A DNA stretch of 64,000 nucleotides from Pyxidicoccus sp. MSG2 (lineage in GTDB: Bacteria > Myxococcota > Myxococcia > Myxococcales > Myxococcaceae), in the NCBI RefSeq assembly GCF_026626705.1, contig NZ_JAPNKC010000001.1:5580001-5644000 (forward strand). Direction: 5' to 3'. Both the position numbers and the translations under genes were made by a program. This document shows, one piece after another, positions 42,101-49,418 of this stretch; the stretch's first letter is position 1, and each line of letters begins with the position of its first letter. Below the pieces are notes generated by a model. The model worked only from the letters and a program-made list of their open reading frames with translations, did not search any database and was not told the origin of the DNA.

Positions 42101-43189
42101 AAGGTCATCAATTCCAGGGACTACCTCCGGGTCAAAGTGCTCGCGGAGGAACGCCATCAGGCACTCGGCCGACGACCGGGCCGCGTACTGCTTGAAGTGG
42201 TCATCACGCCCCGAGTTGGCGAAGTCCATCACGCTCTTCATCACCAACGCATCGAGCTTCCGGTGCGGCTGGGTATAGGCCATCGCTCCGACCGCGGCGG
42301 CTTCCATCTCCAGGCCCAGCGCCTTGCGCATGTACTCATTCACTTCGCCCCAATAGGCCACATCCTCGACGACCTGGCTGCCGCTGCCCATGGGCTCGAG
42401 ATGGACGCGGAAGGGGAACAGCTCACCCGTGGGGGAAAGGTCAGGAAGGCGCCCCTTGTGCCGGAACAGGAGCGCCTTGACCCGCTTGCGTCCCTCGTCG
42501 GTGAGCTCCCCGCCGTCGGACACGTGGCCGGACTTCACGAGCGCGTCGACGACCTTCTCCCAGTGAGGGCAGTACTGCTCGCACTCCGGACGCGTCCATG
42601 GCTCCGAAACGCCTTCATGGAGCTTCATCAGCGCCCAGTTCTCCTGCCACTCGTAGGGTACCGGGCGGTTGTGCCACCACGCCTCGCCCTTCAAATACTT
42701 GAGGAAGTCGAAGTGCTTGAGGTCTTCCTTCCAGTCGTAGCGCAGGTTGTACGTCGTGAGGTCCTGCTGCACGCCCTCGGGGCGCCGCTTGCCCGTGTCA
42801 TGGAAGAACAGCCTGTCAGGCGCGATGACATCGCCCAGGTTCGTCTTCCCGGGGCGTCCCGCGCAGACGCCGCACATCGCCACGCACCTCGGGTGGTACT
42901 CCTCGACCAGCGGCAGCAACGCGGAGGTTGCTTCCACCGCACCCATGCCGCCTGCCAGCGCCAACGCGACGCGCAGCGGGCGAGCCCCCTTCTTGCCGTG
43001 AAACGAGCGGAACGACACCCGGAGGCCGTTCGGGCGTCGCTCCTCCTCCCACTGACTCCCCGCGACTGCACCCGCGCTCACCTGAAGCGCCGCCTCGTAC
43101 TCCAGCGGGATCGCCGTCAGGATGACCACATCGACGCGGCGCGAGCGCCCCCCATGCGTTGACATGCCCGACAGTGTACGGACCTGCAT
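39152..43189 (-). CDS. STAND protein: nucleoside phosphorylase domain, NACHT/NB-ARC-type ATPase, TPR repeats
   Basis: 1345 aa from ATG 43189 (ATG 43165 is an alternative; neither has a good ribosome site). Residues ~18-350 are a phosphorylase/MTAN-like domain: VVILTAIPLEYEAAL, VALALAGGMGAVEATSALLP, CVAMCGVCAGRPGKTNLGDVI, LGLEMEAAAVGAMAY (E294/E296) and MKSVMDFANSGRDDHFKQYA (D322). Residues ~390-700 hold an ATPase with Walker A AEGGAGKTR (K424), Walker B LLVVIDYAE (D473) and a sensor arginine in LLLLARN. Residues ~850-1309 are ten TPR-like 46-residue units. Sensor repeats, NTP switch and N-terminal effector in one chain is the STAND design known from fungal NLR-like proteins and bacterial defence ATPases. 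Probable trigger-activated nucleoside/nucleotide-cleaving immunity factor. Base composition in 40.6-41.8 kb is lower in GC than neighbours, which suggests acquisition. Confidence 0.9.
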   Translation of the reverse strand: MQVRTLSGMSTHGGRSRRVDVVILTAIPLEYEAALQVSAGAVAGSQWEEERRPNGLRVSFRSFHGKKGARPLRVALALAGGMGAVEATSALLPLVEEYHPRCVAMCGVCAGRPGKTNLGDVIAPDRLFFHDTGKRRPEGVQQDLTTYNLRYDWKEDLKHFDFLKYLKGEAWWHNRPVPYEWQENWALMKLHEGVSEPWTRPECEQYCPHWEKVVDALVKSGHVSDGGELTDEGRKRVKALLFRHKGRLPDLSPTGELFPFRVHLEPMGSGSQVVEDVAYWGEVNEYMRKALGLEMEAAAVGAMAYTQPHRKLDALVMKSVMDFANSGRDDHFKQYAARSSAECLMAFLREHFDPEVVPGIDDLLITGSVGAPPENAPPSALLNAHHEVVPFHGRETLLAELDQWCDESPSVAVRLLHAEGGAGKTRVAIEWIRRRRELEWAAGFLPESVSRDATQDWLERLWSLGQPLLVVIDYAESHPRLYEMLSRLHQYAQQPGAAERRPIRLLLLARNNGDWWKSLRERDSSLATWLDSMPVRQLPSLSNSLADRVLVFHEAAKRFAEKLSKTYVRRPVETLLGDECFYRVLYVHMAALASVEGLAFEPNTLMDVILDHEEHFWEVRAGQAHVGHAVQRSLARQVVAAATLRGGFPEKEEAELVIGRLLRRPATENDAVLLRLLHWVYQRSAGSPVLFLPPLEPDLLGEAMVLRVASFSPSSDERVPSDWIDRVFSSNEREQVVGTGLRVLGHVSAVSPASTRPWIERLLAGSLLDERAAFSLKAALAVGQRTAFSALGDVLADRLEAAGTIEHARRLDAVGIPFPTVSLDRVAEWTTRIRLRALPAPDNDKVSAERAEILNNLGNRLSALGRRQAALTTTEEAVSLYRDLTARNPDAFQPALATSLNNLGNMLSALGQRQAALTATEEAVSLRRGLAARNPDAFQPALATSLNNLGNMLSDLGQRQAALTATEEALSLRRGLAARNPDAFQPALATSLNNLGNRLRDLGQRQAALTATEEAVSLRRGLAARNPDAFQPDLAMSLNNLGTMLSDLGQRQAALTATEEAVSLRRGLAARNPDAFQPDLATSLNNLGTMLSDLGQRQAALTATEEAVSLRRGLAARNPDAFQPDLATSLNNLGAMLSALGQRQAALTATEEAVSLRRGLAARNPDAFQPALATSLNNLGTMLSALGQRQAALTATEEAVSLRRGLAARNPDAFQPALATSLNNLGAMLSALGQRQAALTATEEAVSLYRDLTARNPDAFQPDLAASLNNLGNRLNDLGRREEAVLAVIGAIETLWPFFLRFPKPLELNTGVMLAHAKELHELLKRPIPPELQERMDTFKRLTES
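39401..40504. repeat. Eight near-identical 138-bp tandem repeats encoding TPR units
   Basis: Each 138-bp unit encodes 46 residues beginning LATSLNNLGxMLS and ending LAARNPDAFQP. Units differ mainly at four or five codons (N/T/A after LG, A/D before LGQ, A/D at the end). One diverged unit lies on each side (39263-39400 and 40505-40642). Copy identity this high implies recent expansion or homogenisation; assembly of the copy number from short reads may be unreliable. Confidence 0.9.
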
Positions 43190-43464
43190 GAAGCCCCGAC
43201 AATCACGTCAGGACCACGCCCGGCGTCCAACTCGACGTGGACTGCCGTCTCCATCTGGAAACACCCGAACGCCCAATCGCCGCTGCACCGCGCTCGCGAC
43301 CCAGCAGGTACACACCTCGGCCCACCTCTTGCTTTGCCTCGTCGCTCCACAAGGACGGGAACAGGGCTGGGACGCGCATGGCGGAAGCAAGGTCGGAGGA
43401 AGTCTCGGACGAGCAGGTCGGGAGGGAAACAGTCACACGGCAGGCAGTTGACCTCCAGGGTAGG

Positions 43465-44358
43465 ATGCCGCACGCTCATCCCATGAGGCCCAATTCGGGG
43501 AAGCGCGGAGACAAGTACCCTCGCGCTCCCTCCCAGGCGGAGTGGGATGCGATGACGCCCGAGGAGCAGGCTCGGGTGTATGCCGCGATTCCGGGGTGGG
43601 TGACCGACGCGGAGATGTCTCCGCCAGAAGGAGACCGGCACTTCCTCCCCAAGGTGCGCGCGCTCGACACGCTCAAGGGGCACTTCGGTCGCGAGCGCCG
43701 CCGTGTCTACCTGGCCTGCGAACTACCCGTCTACTACCCCGACGAGCGCCGCTTCGCGCCGGACCTCCTGGTCGTGATGGATGCTGATTCGCACGTGCGC
43801 GACAAGTGGATGGTGAGCGCCGAGGGCAAGGGCCTCGACGTCGTGCTCGAGGTCCACGTCGGCGGCCTCCGCAAGAAGGACGCGGTGCAGAACGTGGAGC
43901 GCTATGCCCGTCTGGGCATCCCGGAGTACTTCATCTACGACGGCGGCAGGCAGACGCTGTGGGGATACCGGCTGGCGAGCACCAAGTCGCGGAAGTACGT
44001 CCCCATCAAGCCGGTGGACGGGCGGCTGCCCTCGAAGCGGCTTGGCCTGGAGATCCAGGCAGAGGGTGACCGGCTGCGTTTCTACGAGAACAACGTCCAG
44101 ATTCCGGAGTCGGCGGAGCTCATCGACCAGCTGCACAAGCTGACCGAGGGGCTGCAACGGCGCGCGAAGAAGCGGGTGCGCAGCCTGAAGAAGGAAGCCC
44201 GGCTCCGCGAAGACGCGCAACAGCGACTGGCGGAGGAAACCCGACGGCGCGAGGAAGAATCCCGGCGCCGCGAAGAGGCGGAGCGGCAACTGAAGCAGCT
44301 CAAGGCCGAGGTGGCCCGGCTCAAGGCGCGGGAAGCCCACCCCGCACCCCGACGCTGA
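43465..44358 (+). CDS. Uma2-family (DUF820) nuclease-fold protein with C-terminal coiled coil
   Basis: 297 aa from ATG 43465; ATG 43483 or upstream starts are possible. The restriction-endonuclease-like core is visible: RRFAPDLLVVMDA (P99-D100), then GLDVVLEVHVGG (E129) and KKDAVQNVERYARLGIPEYFIYDG, the segment most typical of Uma2 proteins. Residues ~215-297 are a charged coiled coil (LRRAKKRVRSLKKEARLRED-like, then REEESRRREEAERQLKQLKAE), longer than in most family members. The cellular role of Uma2 proteins is not established; they are abundant in cyanobacteria and myxobacteria. Divergent from the STAND gene across a 275-bp spacer. Confidence 0.85.
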   Translation: MPHAHPMRPNSGKRGDKYPRAPSQAEWDAMTPEEQARVYAAIPGWVTDAEMSPPEGDRHFLPKVRALDTLKGHFGRERRRVYLACELPVYYPDERRFAPDLLVVMDADSHVRDKWMVSAEGKGLDVVLEVHVGGLRKKDAVQNVERYARLGIPEYFIYDGGRQTLWGYRLASTKSRKYVPIKPVDGRLPSKRLGLEIQAEGDRLRFYENNVQIPESAELIDQLHKLTEGLQRRAKKRVRSLKKEARLREDAQQRLAEETRRREEESRRREEAERQLKQLKAEVARLKAREAHPAPRR

Positions 44359-44371
44359 CACCTCCGCCGCG

Positions 44372-45967
44372 CTACGGCTCCTTGAAGATGAACAGCCCGC
44401 GCGCGGTATCCACGGCGTACACGTACCCGTCCCCCGGCACGCGGATGCCGATGGCACCTTCGAACATTCCCTCGGACCTGCTCGGGTCCTTATCGCTGAA
44501 CGTATTGAAGTGGGCCACCTGCCGCGGCTGCGTGGGGTTGGACACGTCCAGCACGCGCACGCCCTCGTGATACCAGGCGACGTACAGCCGCTCGTCCTTG
44601 AGGAGGATGTTGTGGATGGACGCGACGTCGCGAAGCTTGAACTCGCCAATCTTCACGATGTTCGCCGGGTCATCCACCTTCAGCACGCGGAGGTGGGCGC
44701 CCATCTGCTCTCCGCCGTCGAACGCAATCGTCTGGCCCGCGATGGTGCCCACCGCGCTGTGGTGGGCGTAGTTGTTCTCGAACGTGTAATCGCCCAGGTG
44801 CTCGAAGCGGGTCGGGTCGCTGACGCCCACCACCTGGTACCCGCCCTGCGCGTGGCTGACATACAGCCGTCCTCCAAAGGCGAAGGCGTCATGCGGATAG
44901 CCCGGAACCCCGAGCACATGTCTGCCGAGCAGCCGGGGCTCCAGGGGCGAGGAGACGTCGAAGATGAGCGTCTCCGCGTTGGGCGACGGTGACATGGCAT
45001 AGAGCCGGTCTCCGTCCACCAGCACCGTGTGCACGTTGATGGCCGGGCCGCCCGGAAGGTTGCGCAGGAAGACGGGCGCGCCGGGGTTCGAGATGTCGAA
45101 CACGACAACGCCCGTGTTCTTGCTGGCGACGTACAGCGCATCCCCCTTCGCCCACACCCCGTTCCAATAGTTGTCCCCCGCCATGCTGATGGACGTCTTG
45201 AAGACGGGGTGGGCCCGGTCACTCACGTCGAACACGCTGAGCCCGCCGTCGGTACCGCGCAGGTTGACGGACACCACGTACGCGTGGTCCTTCGCGATGT
45301 AGAGGTCCACGGGGAACCCCAGCTCCACCCGTGACTCGGAGACGGGCTTGAGGCCGCCCGAGGACTCACGCTCCGCGCGGCCCCACGTCATCCGCTCCGC
45401 GCGGAAGGTGCCGGAGTAGAGGGGATTGCCACCGGAGCAGAAGGAGAAGCAGCCCGTGAGCACCCATGCCGTGGGGGCCTCGCAGCCCGCGAGCGTATAG
45501 CGCGTGGAGTCCTGCCCGGACGTCCCCTGCTTGAGCCCCGTGACGACGAACGTCTGGCCATCCAGCCGCGGGTCGACGGCCGGGTGCCCCTGGACGCTCC
45601 AGGGGGCGCCGTCCGAGGTGAACCGGAGGCTTCCGCTCCCACCGACGCCGATGGTGCTGAGCCCATCTTCACTGGGGAACTCGTAGCGAAGCTTGGTGCG
45701 GTAGATGCCCTCGCGGTCCATCGCGCCGAGCGTGGAGCGCTTGCACGAGGACAGGTCGAAGGACTCCACGGAGGACGTGCACGGGTTCGTGAAGTTGACG
45801 GAGCAGCTCGCATAGGGGCCCTTGTCCAGCCAGTCGCCCCGCTCCTCCAGCGCAGTGTACCGCCCGTCCCACGGCTTCGACGTGTCGTCATCCGAAGAAC
45901 CACAGCCAGCCAGCGCCAGCAGGCAGGCGGCCGCGGCAGCACCCATTCCACGCAGAGCTCTCGACAC
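44372..45967 (-). CDS. LVIVD beta-propeller lipoprotein 1
   Basis: 531 aa from GTG 45967 with GGGGG just upstream; the longer frame has no signal peptide at its start. Lipobox LLALAGC (C22). An N-terminal cap has WDGRYTALEERGDWLDKGPYASC, a sequence shared by the whole array, then disulfide-prone Cys pairs (LAGCEAPTA, LTGCFSFC). The propeller carries repeated LVIVD-type strands: GGLSVFDVSDRAHPVFK, TGVVVFDISNPGAPVFLRN, LIFDVSSPLEPRLLGR, VRVLDVSNPTQPRQVAHF and a closing YVYAVDTARGLFIFKEP. No enzymatic motif. Surface-exposed binding protein by inference. Confidence 0.88.
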   Translation of the reverse strand: MSRALRGMGAAAAACLLALAGCGSSDDDTSKPWDGRYTALEERGDWLDKGPYASCSVNFTNPCTSSVESFDLSSCKRSTLGAMDREGIYRTKLRYEFPSEDGLSTIGVGGSGSLRFTSDGAPWSVQGHPAVDPRLDGQTFVVTGLKQGTSGQDSTRYTLAGCEAPTAWVLTGCFSFCSGGNPLYSGTFRAERMTWGRAERESSGGLKPVSESRVELGFPVDLYIAKDHAYVVSVNLRGTDGGLSVFDVSDRAHPVFKTSISMAGDNYWNGVWAKGDALYVASKNTGVVVFDISNPGAPVFLRNLPGGPAINVHTVLVDGDRLYAMSPSPNAETLIFDVSSPLEPRLLGRHVLGVPGYPHDAFAFGGRLYVSHAQGGYQVVGVSDPTRFEHLGDYTFENNYAHHSAVGTIAGQTIAFDGGEQMGAHLRVLKVDDPANIVKIGEFKLRDVASIHNILLKDERLYVAWYHEGVRVLDVSNPTQPRQVAHFNTFSDKDPSRSEGMFEGAIGIRVPGDGYVYAVDTARGLFIFKEP

Positions 45968-46064
45968 GATACCCCCCAACGAAGCGCGCCCCCCGGCCGT
46001 GGGCGCGCGACAGTCCCACCTGTATACCCGCGTCACCGCGCGCGCCGCAAAGCGCCGAGGTGCC

Positions 46065-47711
46065 TCACAGCTCTTCGAAGATGAGCAGCCCGCGCGCCGT
46101 GTCCACCACGTAGACGTACCCATCCCCGGGAACGCGCATGCCGATGGCGCCCTCGTAGAGCTGGTCCTCGCGTCGCGCGTCCGACTCCCGGTAGGTATTG
46201 AAGTACGCCAGCTCGCGCGGCTTCGACGGGTCCGACACGTCCAGCACGCGCACGCCCTCGTGGTACCAGGCCACGTACAGGCGCGTGCCCCGCAGCACCA
46301 TGTTGTGGATGGAGGTGAGGTCCCTCAGCGTGTACTCCCCCACCTTCACGATGTGGGCCGGGTCGGTGACGTCCAGCACGCGCAGGTGCGCACCCGTCGT
46401 CTCGCCTCCCTCGAACGCAATCGTGCGGCCGTTGAACGTGCCCACCGCGTTGGTGTGGCTGAAGGCATAGGGGTAGTTGTATCGGCCCAGCAGCGTCGTG
46501 TCCGGAAGCGCGCTCACGTCCACCACCGCGAAGCCATCCGAGAGATAGTTGATGTACAGGCGGCCCTGGTACGCGAACGCGTCGTGCGGATAGGTCTGCC
46601 GCGCCGGGCCCAGGCTGGCGTCCCTGGGCTCTGAAGGCAGCTTGAAGCGGGTGAGGAGCCGCGGCTCCAGCGGCGAGGAGACATCGAACATCAGCATGGC
46701 GTCGCTCCGGAGCGCCGTGGCGTAGAGCCGGTCTCCGTCCACGGACACGGTGTGCACTCCGTCCTGCGTGCTGCCCGGCACGTTGCGCACGAAGCGCGGC
46801 TCGGCGGGGCTGGAGATGTCGAACACCAGCACGCCCCGAGCGTCGCTGGCGACGTAGAGCGCGTCGCCCTTCGCCCAGACGCCGTTCCAGTAGGAGTCGC
46901 CCGGAATGTTGAAGGACGTCTTCAGCACGGGATGTCGCCGGTCGCTCACGTCGAAGACGGTGAGGCCTCCCCTCCGCCCCGGCCTGTCATACGAGACGAC
47001 ATACGCATGGTCCTTCGCGACGAAGACATCGCCGGGCTTGCCGAGCTCCACGAAGGACTCGGAGAGGAGCTGGAGGCCTCCGGAGGACTCGGCCTCGCCC
47101 TGGCGCCACGTCATGCGCTGGGCGCGGAAGGAGCCGAAGTAGCGCAGTTGCCCATTGCCGCAGGCGCTGATGCAGCCCGTGAGCTCGCGCGGGCTGGAGG
47201 CCCTGCAGCCGATAAAGGCATACTGCGGTTCGGCAAACCCCGCGGGGATATAGCCCGCCACGTAGAACATCTGGTCGAGGTATGCCGAGAAGGCCTGAAG
47301 CCCCTTGACGGAGACCAGCGTCCCGGTGGCATCGAAACGGAAGCCCCCCTCCTCCGGGCGGTAATACGGCTCGGGTCCAGAGGGCTTCTGGAGGGTGGTC
47401 TCGACGCGGATCTCCGCGCGGTAGACGGCACCCCGGGTCTCCAGCCCCGCGAGCGAGGCCAGGTCGCAGGCCGCCGGGTTGGGCGGTAGTGTCTCATTGC
47501 AGAGGCCGATGGCGCGACCTGCTTCGGCCTCGGAGCACGGCGCGAAGGAGCCGCGGTCCCGCCACTCCCCCTCCTCCGGCAGCGGCGTCCAGGGGCCGTC
47601 GTAGACGAAGGGCTCCGGCTCCGGCGGAGGGGGCGACTCGCTGCTGGAGCAGGCGGAAAGCGTGGCGCTGAAGGCGAGCACCAGCAGCGCTCGCGAGGTC
47701 GAAGGTCGCAT
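46065..47711 (-). CDS. LVIVD beta-propeller lipoprotein 2
   Basis: 548 aa. Signal FSATLSAC (C21) followed by a Ser/Pro/Glu linker, then YDGPWTPLPEEGEWRDRGSFAPC. Cys pair in FIGCRASS and LTGCISAC. Propeller strands include GGLTVFDVSDRRHPVLKTS, RGVLVFDISSPAEPRFVRN, LMFDVSSPLEPRLLTR, LRVLDVTDPAHIVKVGEY and VRVLDVSDPSKPRELAYF. It ends YVYVVDTARGLLIFEEL. It lies 97 bp upstream of gene 1 and 36 bp downstream of gene 3, so genes 3, 2 and 1 could be read as one transcript. Confidence 0.88.
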   Translation of the reverse strand: MRPSTSRALLVLAFSATLSACSSSESPPPPEPEPFVYDGPWTPLPEEGEWRDRGSFAPCSEAEAGRAIGLCNETLPPNPAACDLASLAGLETRGAVYRAEIRVETTLQKPSGPEPYYRPEEGGFRFDATGTLVSVKGLQAFSAYLDQMFYVAGYIPAGFAEPQYAFIGCRASSPRELTGCISACGNGQLRYFGSFRAQRMTWRQGEAESSGGLQLLSESFVELGKPGDVFVAKDHAYVVSYDRPGRRGGLTVFDVSDRRHPVLKTSFNIPGDSYWNGVWAKGDALYVASDARGVLVFDISSPAEPRFVRNVPGSTQDGVHTVSVDGDRLYATALRSDAMLMFDVSSPLEPRLLTRFKLPSEPRDASLGPARQTYPHDAFAYQGRLYINYLSDGFAVVDVSALPDTTLLGRYNYPYAFSHTNAVGTFNGRTIAFEGGETTGAHLRVLDVTDPAHIVKVGEYTLRDLTSIHNMVLRGTRLYVAWYHEGVRVLDVSDPSKPRELAYFNTYRESDARREDQLYEGAIGMRVPGDGYVYVVDTARGLLIFEEL

Positions 47712-47747
47712 GATGTTCTCGCGGGGATGAAGGGCGCGGCTTGCTTG

Positions 47748-49325
47748 CTACAGCTCCTCCAGGATGAGCAGCCCGCGAGCGGTATCTACCACGTACACGT
47801 AACCGTCCCCCGGCACGTCCAGACCGGTGGCGCCTTCCTCCAGTGCATCACCCCGGCCCGGGTCCGTCTCGCGGTACGTGTTGAACCAGGCCACCTCGCG
47901 CACGCGCGTGGGGATGGACACGTCCAGCACGCGCAGTCCTTCCTGGTGATACGTCACGTACAGCCGGCTGCCCCGCAACTCCAGGTCGCGCGGGGAGACG
48001 ACGTGGCGCAGGCCGTACTCGCCAATCTTCTGGATGGCGGACGGCTCGCTGGCCTCCAGCACGCGCAGCCGCGCGCCCAGGCCCCGGCCCAGCTCGAAGG
48101 CGATGGGGCGGTCGGCGAAGGTGCCCACCGCGCTCGCGGCACTGTTCCCATACGGGTACGTATACTTCCCGAGCAGCGACACATGATTCGGGTTGCTGAT
48201 GTCCGCGACCTTGAAGCCATCCTGTTGCTGATTCACGTAGAGGCGTCCCTGGTGGGTGACGGCCCCACGGCCCGAATAGGGCCGGTCCGCATCCCGGGCG
48301 GCCAGCGTGACGTTCTCCACCAGGCTCGGCGCGCGGGGCGTGGAGACGTCGAACACCAGCGTCCCGCGCTCGGGCGACTCCACCGTGGCGTAGAGCCGGT
48401 CGCCGTCCACACTCACCCCGCTCACCTGGATTCGATCCTCCGGCACGGTGCGCACGAGGGACGGCCGTGAGGGCTCGGAGATGTCCACCACCGCGATGCC
48501 CGCGTCCGAGGTGGCGACATAGAGCGTGTCCCCCAGGAGCGTGGCGTTCTTCCAGTCCGCGTTCCCCTCCGGGCTCAACTGGCCCACGGCCACGGGCGCG
48601 CGCCGGTTGGCCACGTCGAAGACGGTGAGGCCCCCGGGGCGGCCGGGCCGGCTCTCCGAGATGACGAAGGCCTGCTCCCCCGTGACGAGCACGTCCATGG
48701 GCCTGCCCAGGTCGACAAAGGATTCGGCGAGGAGGCGCAGCCCACCGCCGGCCTCGTCCTCGTCCTGGAAGCGGCTCATGCGCTCCGCGCGGAAGGTGGC
48801 GGCCGCCTCCAGCCTGCCGTTCCTGCACACGGAGAAGCAGCCGGTGAGCACGCGCTCATCCACCGCGTTGCAGCCCACGAAGGTGGAGAGCGCGTCACCG
48901 TCGCGGCTGGAGAAGAGGAGCGTCCGTGCGCTCCACACGCTGGCGGCGGGCGGAGCCCCCATGACGAGCTCCGGGATGCCATTGACTCCCAGCTTGAAGC
49001 CGGCGGGCGCGGCCGGAGCGCGGGACTGCGAGGGGGAGCCCCCGGGCTCGTAGCGCAGCTCCGCGCGGAACACGCCCCGGCGCTCCAGGTCTTCCAGCGA
49101 GCGACGCTTGCACGCCGACAGGTCGAAGGACTCCAGCGAGCCACAGGTCACAGAGGAGACGTCCAGCACCCGGCAGGTGGAGAGGGCGCCGGAGTCCACC
49201 CAGTCGCCCCGCTCCTCCAGCGGAACGTAGCTTCCATCCCACGGCGGCTCCACGGAGGGGCTGCATCCGAGCACGGACGCGGCGCACGCAAGCAGGACCG
49301 TCCACGCGGCGCGAGCAGGCAGCAT
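47748..49325 (-). CDS. LVIVD beta-propeller lipoprotein 3
   Basis: 525 aa from ATG 49325, with CGGAG nine bases upstream. Lipobox ASVLGC (C21). PPWDGSYVPLEERGDWVDSGALSTC opens the mature protein, as in the other members. It is the most diverged copy: the propeller retains GGLTVFDVANRRAPVAVG, AGIAVVDISEPSRPSLVR, LVFDVSTPRAPSLVEN, FKVADISNPNHVSLLGK and LRVLDVSIPTRVREVAWF, but the usual SYWNGVWAKGDALY segment is replaced by ADWKNATLLGDTLY, and the usual SIHN near the end is SPRD. Closing strand YVYVVDTARGLLILEEL. Confidence 0.87.
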   Translation of the reverse strand: MLPARAAWTVLLACAASVLGCSPSVEPPWDGSYVPLEERGDWVDSGALSTCRVLDVSSVTCGSLESFDLSACKRRSLEDLERRGVFRAELRYEPGGSPSQSRAPAAPAGFKLGVNGIPELVMGAPPAASVWSARTLLFSSRDGDALSTFVGCNAVDERVLTGCFSVCRNGRLEAAATFRAERMSRFQDEDEAGGGLRLLAESFVDLGRPMDVLVTGEQAFVISESRPGRPGGLTVFDVANRRAPVAVGQLSPEGNADWKNATLLGDTLYVATSDAGIAVVDISEPSRPSLVRTVPEDRIQVSGVSVDGDRLYATVESPERGTLVFDVSTPRAPSLVENVTLAARDADRPYSGRGAVTHQGRLYVNQQQDGFKVADISNPNHVSLLGKYTYPYGNSAASAVGTFADRPIAFELGRGLGARLRVLEASEPSAIQKIGEYGLRHVVSPRDLELRGSRLYVTYHQEGLRVLDVSIPTRVREVAWFNTYRETDPGRGDALEEGATGLDVPGDGYVYVVDTARGLLILEEL

Positions 49326-49398
49326 CGACACATTCTCCGAGTGGCGCCCGCGCCGGCCCACGGGCCACCAGGACTGTCAGTCTAGGGACGACGGTGTG

Positions 49399-49417
49399 CA
49401 GCCGGGAAGCCCGGCTG
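49399..49417 (-). terminator. Hairpin after LVIVD gene 4
   Basis: CAGCCGGG-AAG-CCCGGCTG: 8-bp arms, 3-base loop, two bases past the stop of LVIVD gene 4. It may terminate or stabilise that mRNA. No T tract. Confidence 0.5.
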
Positions 49418-49418
49418 T

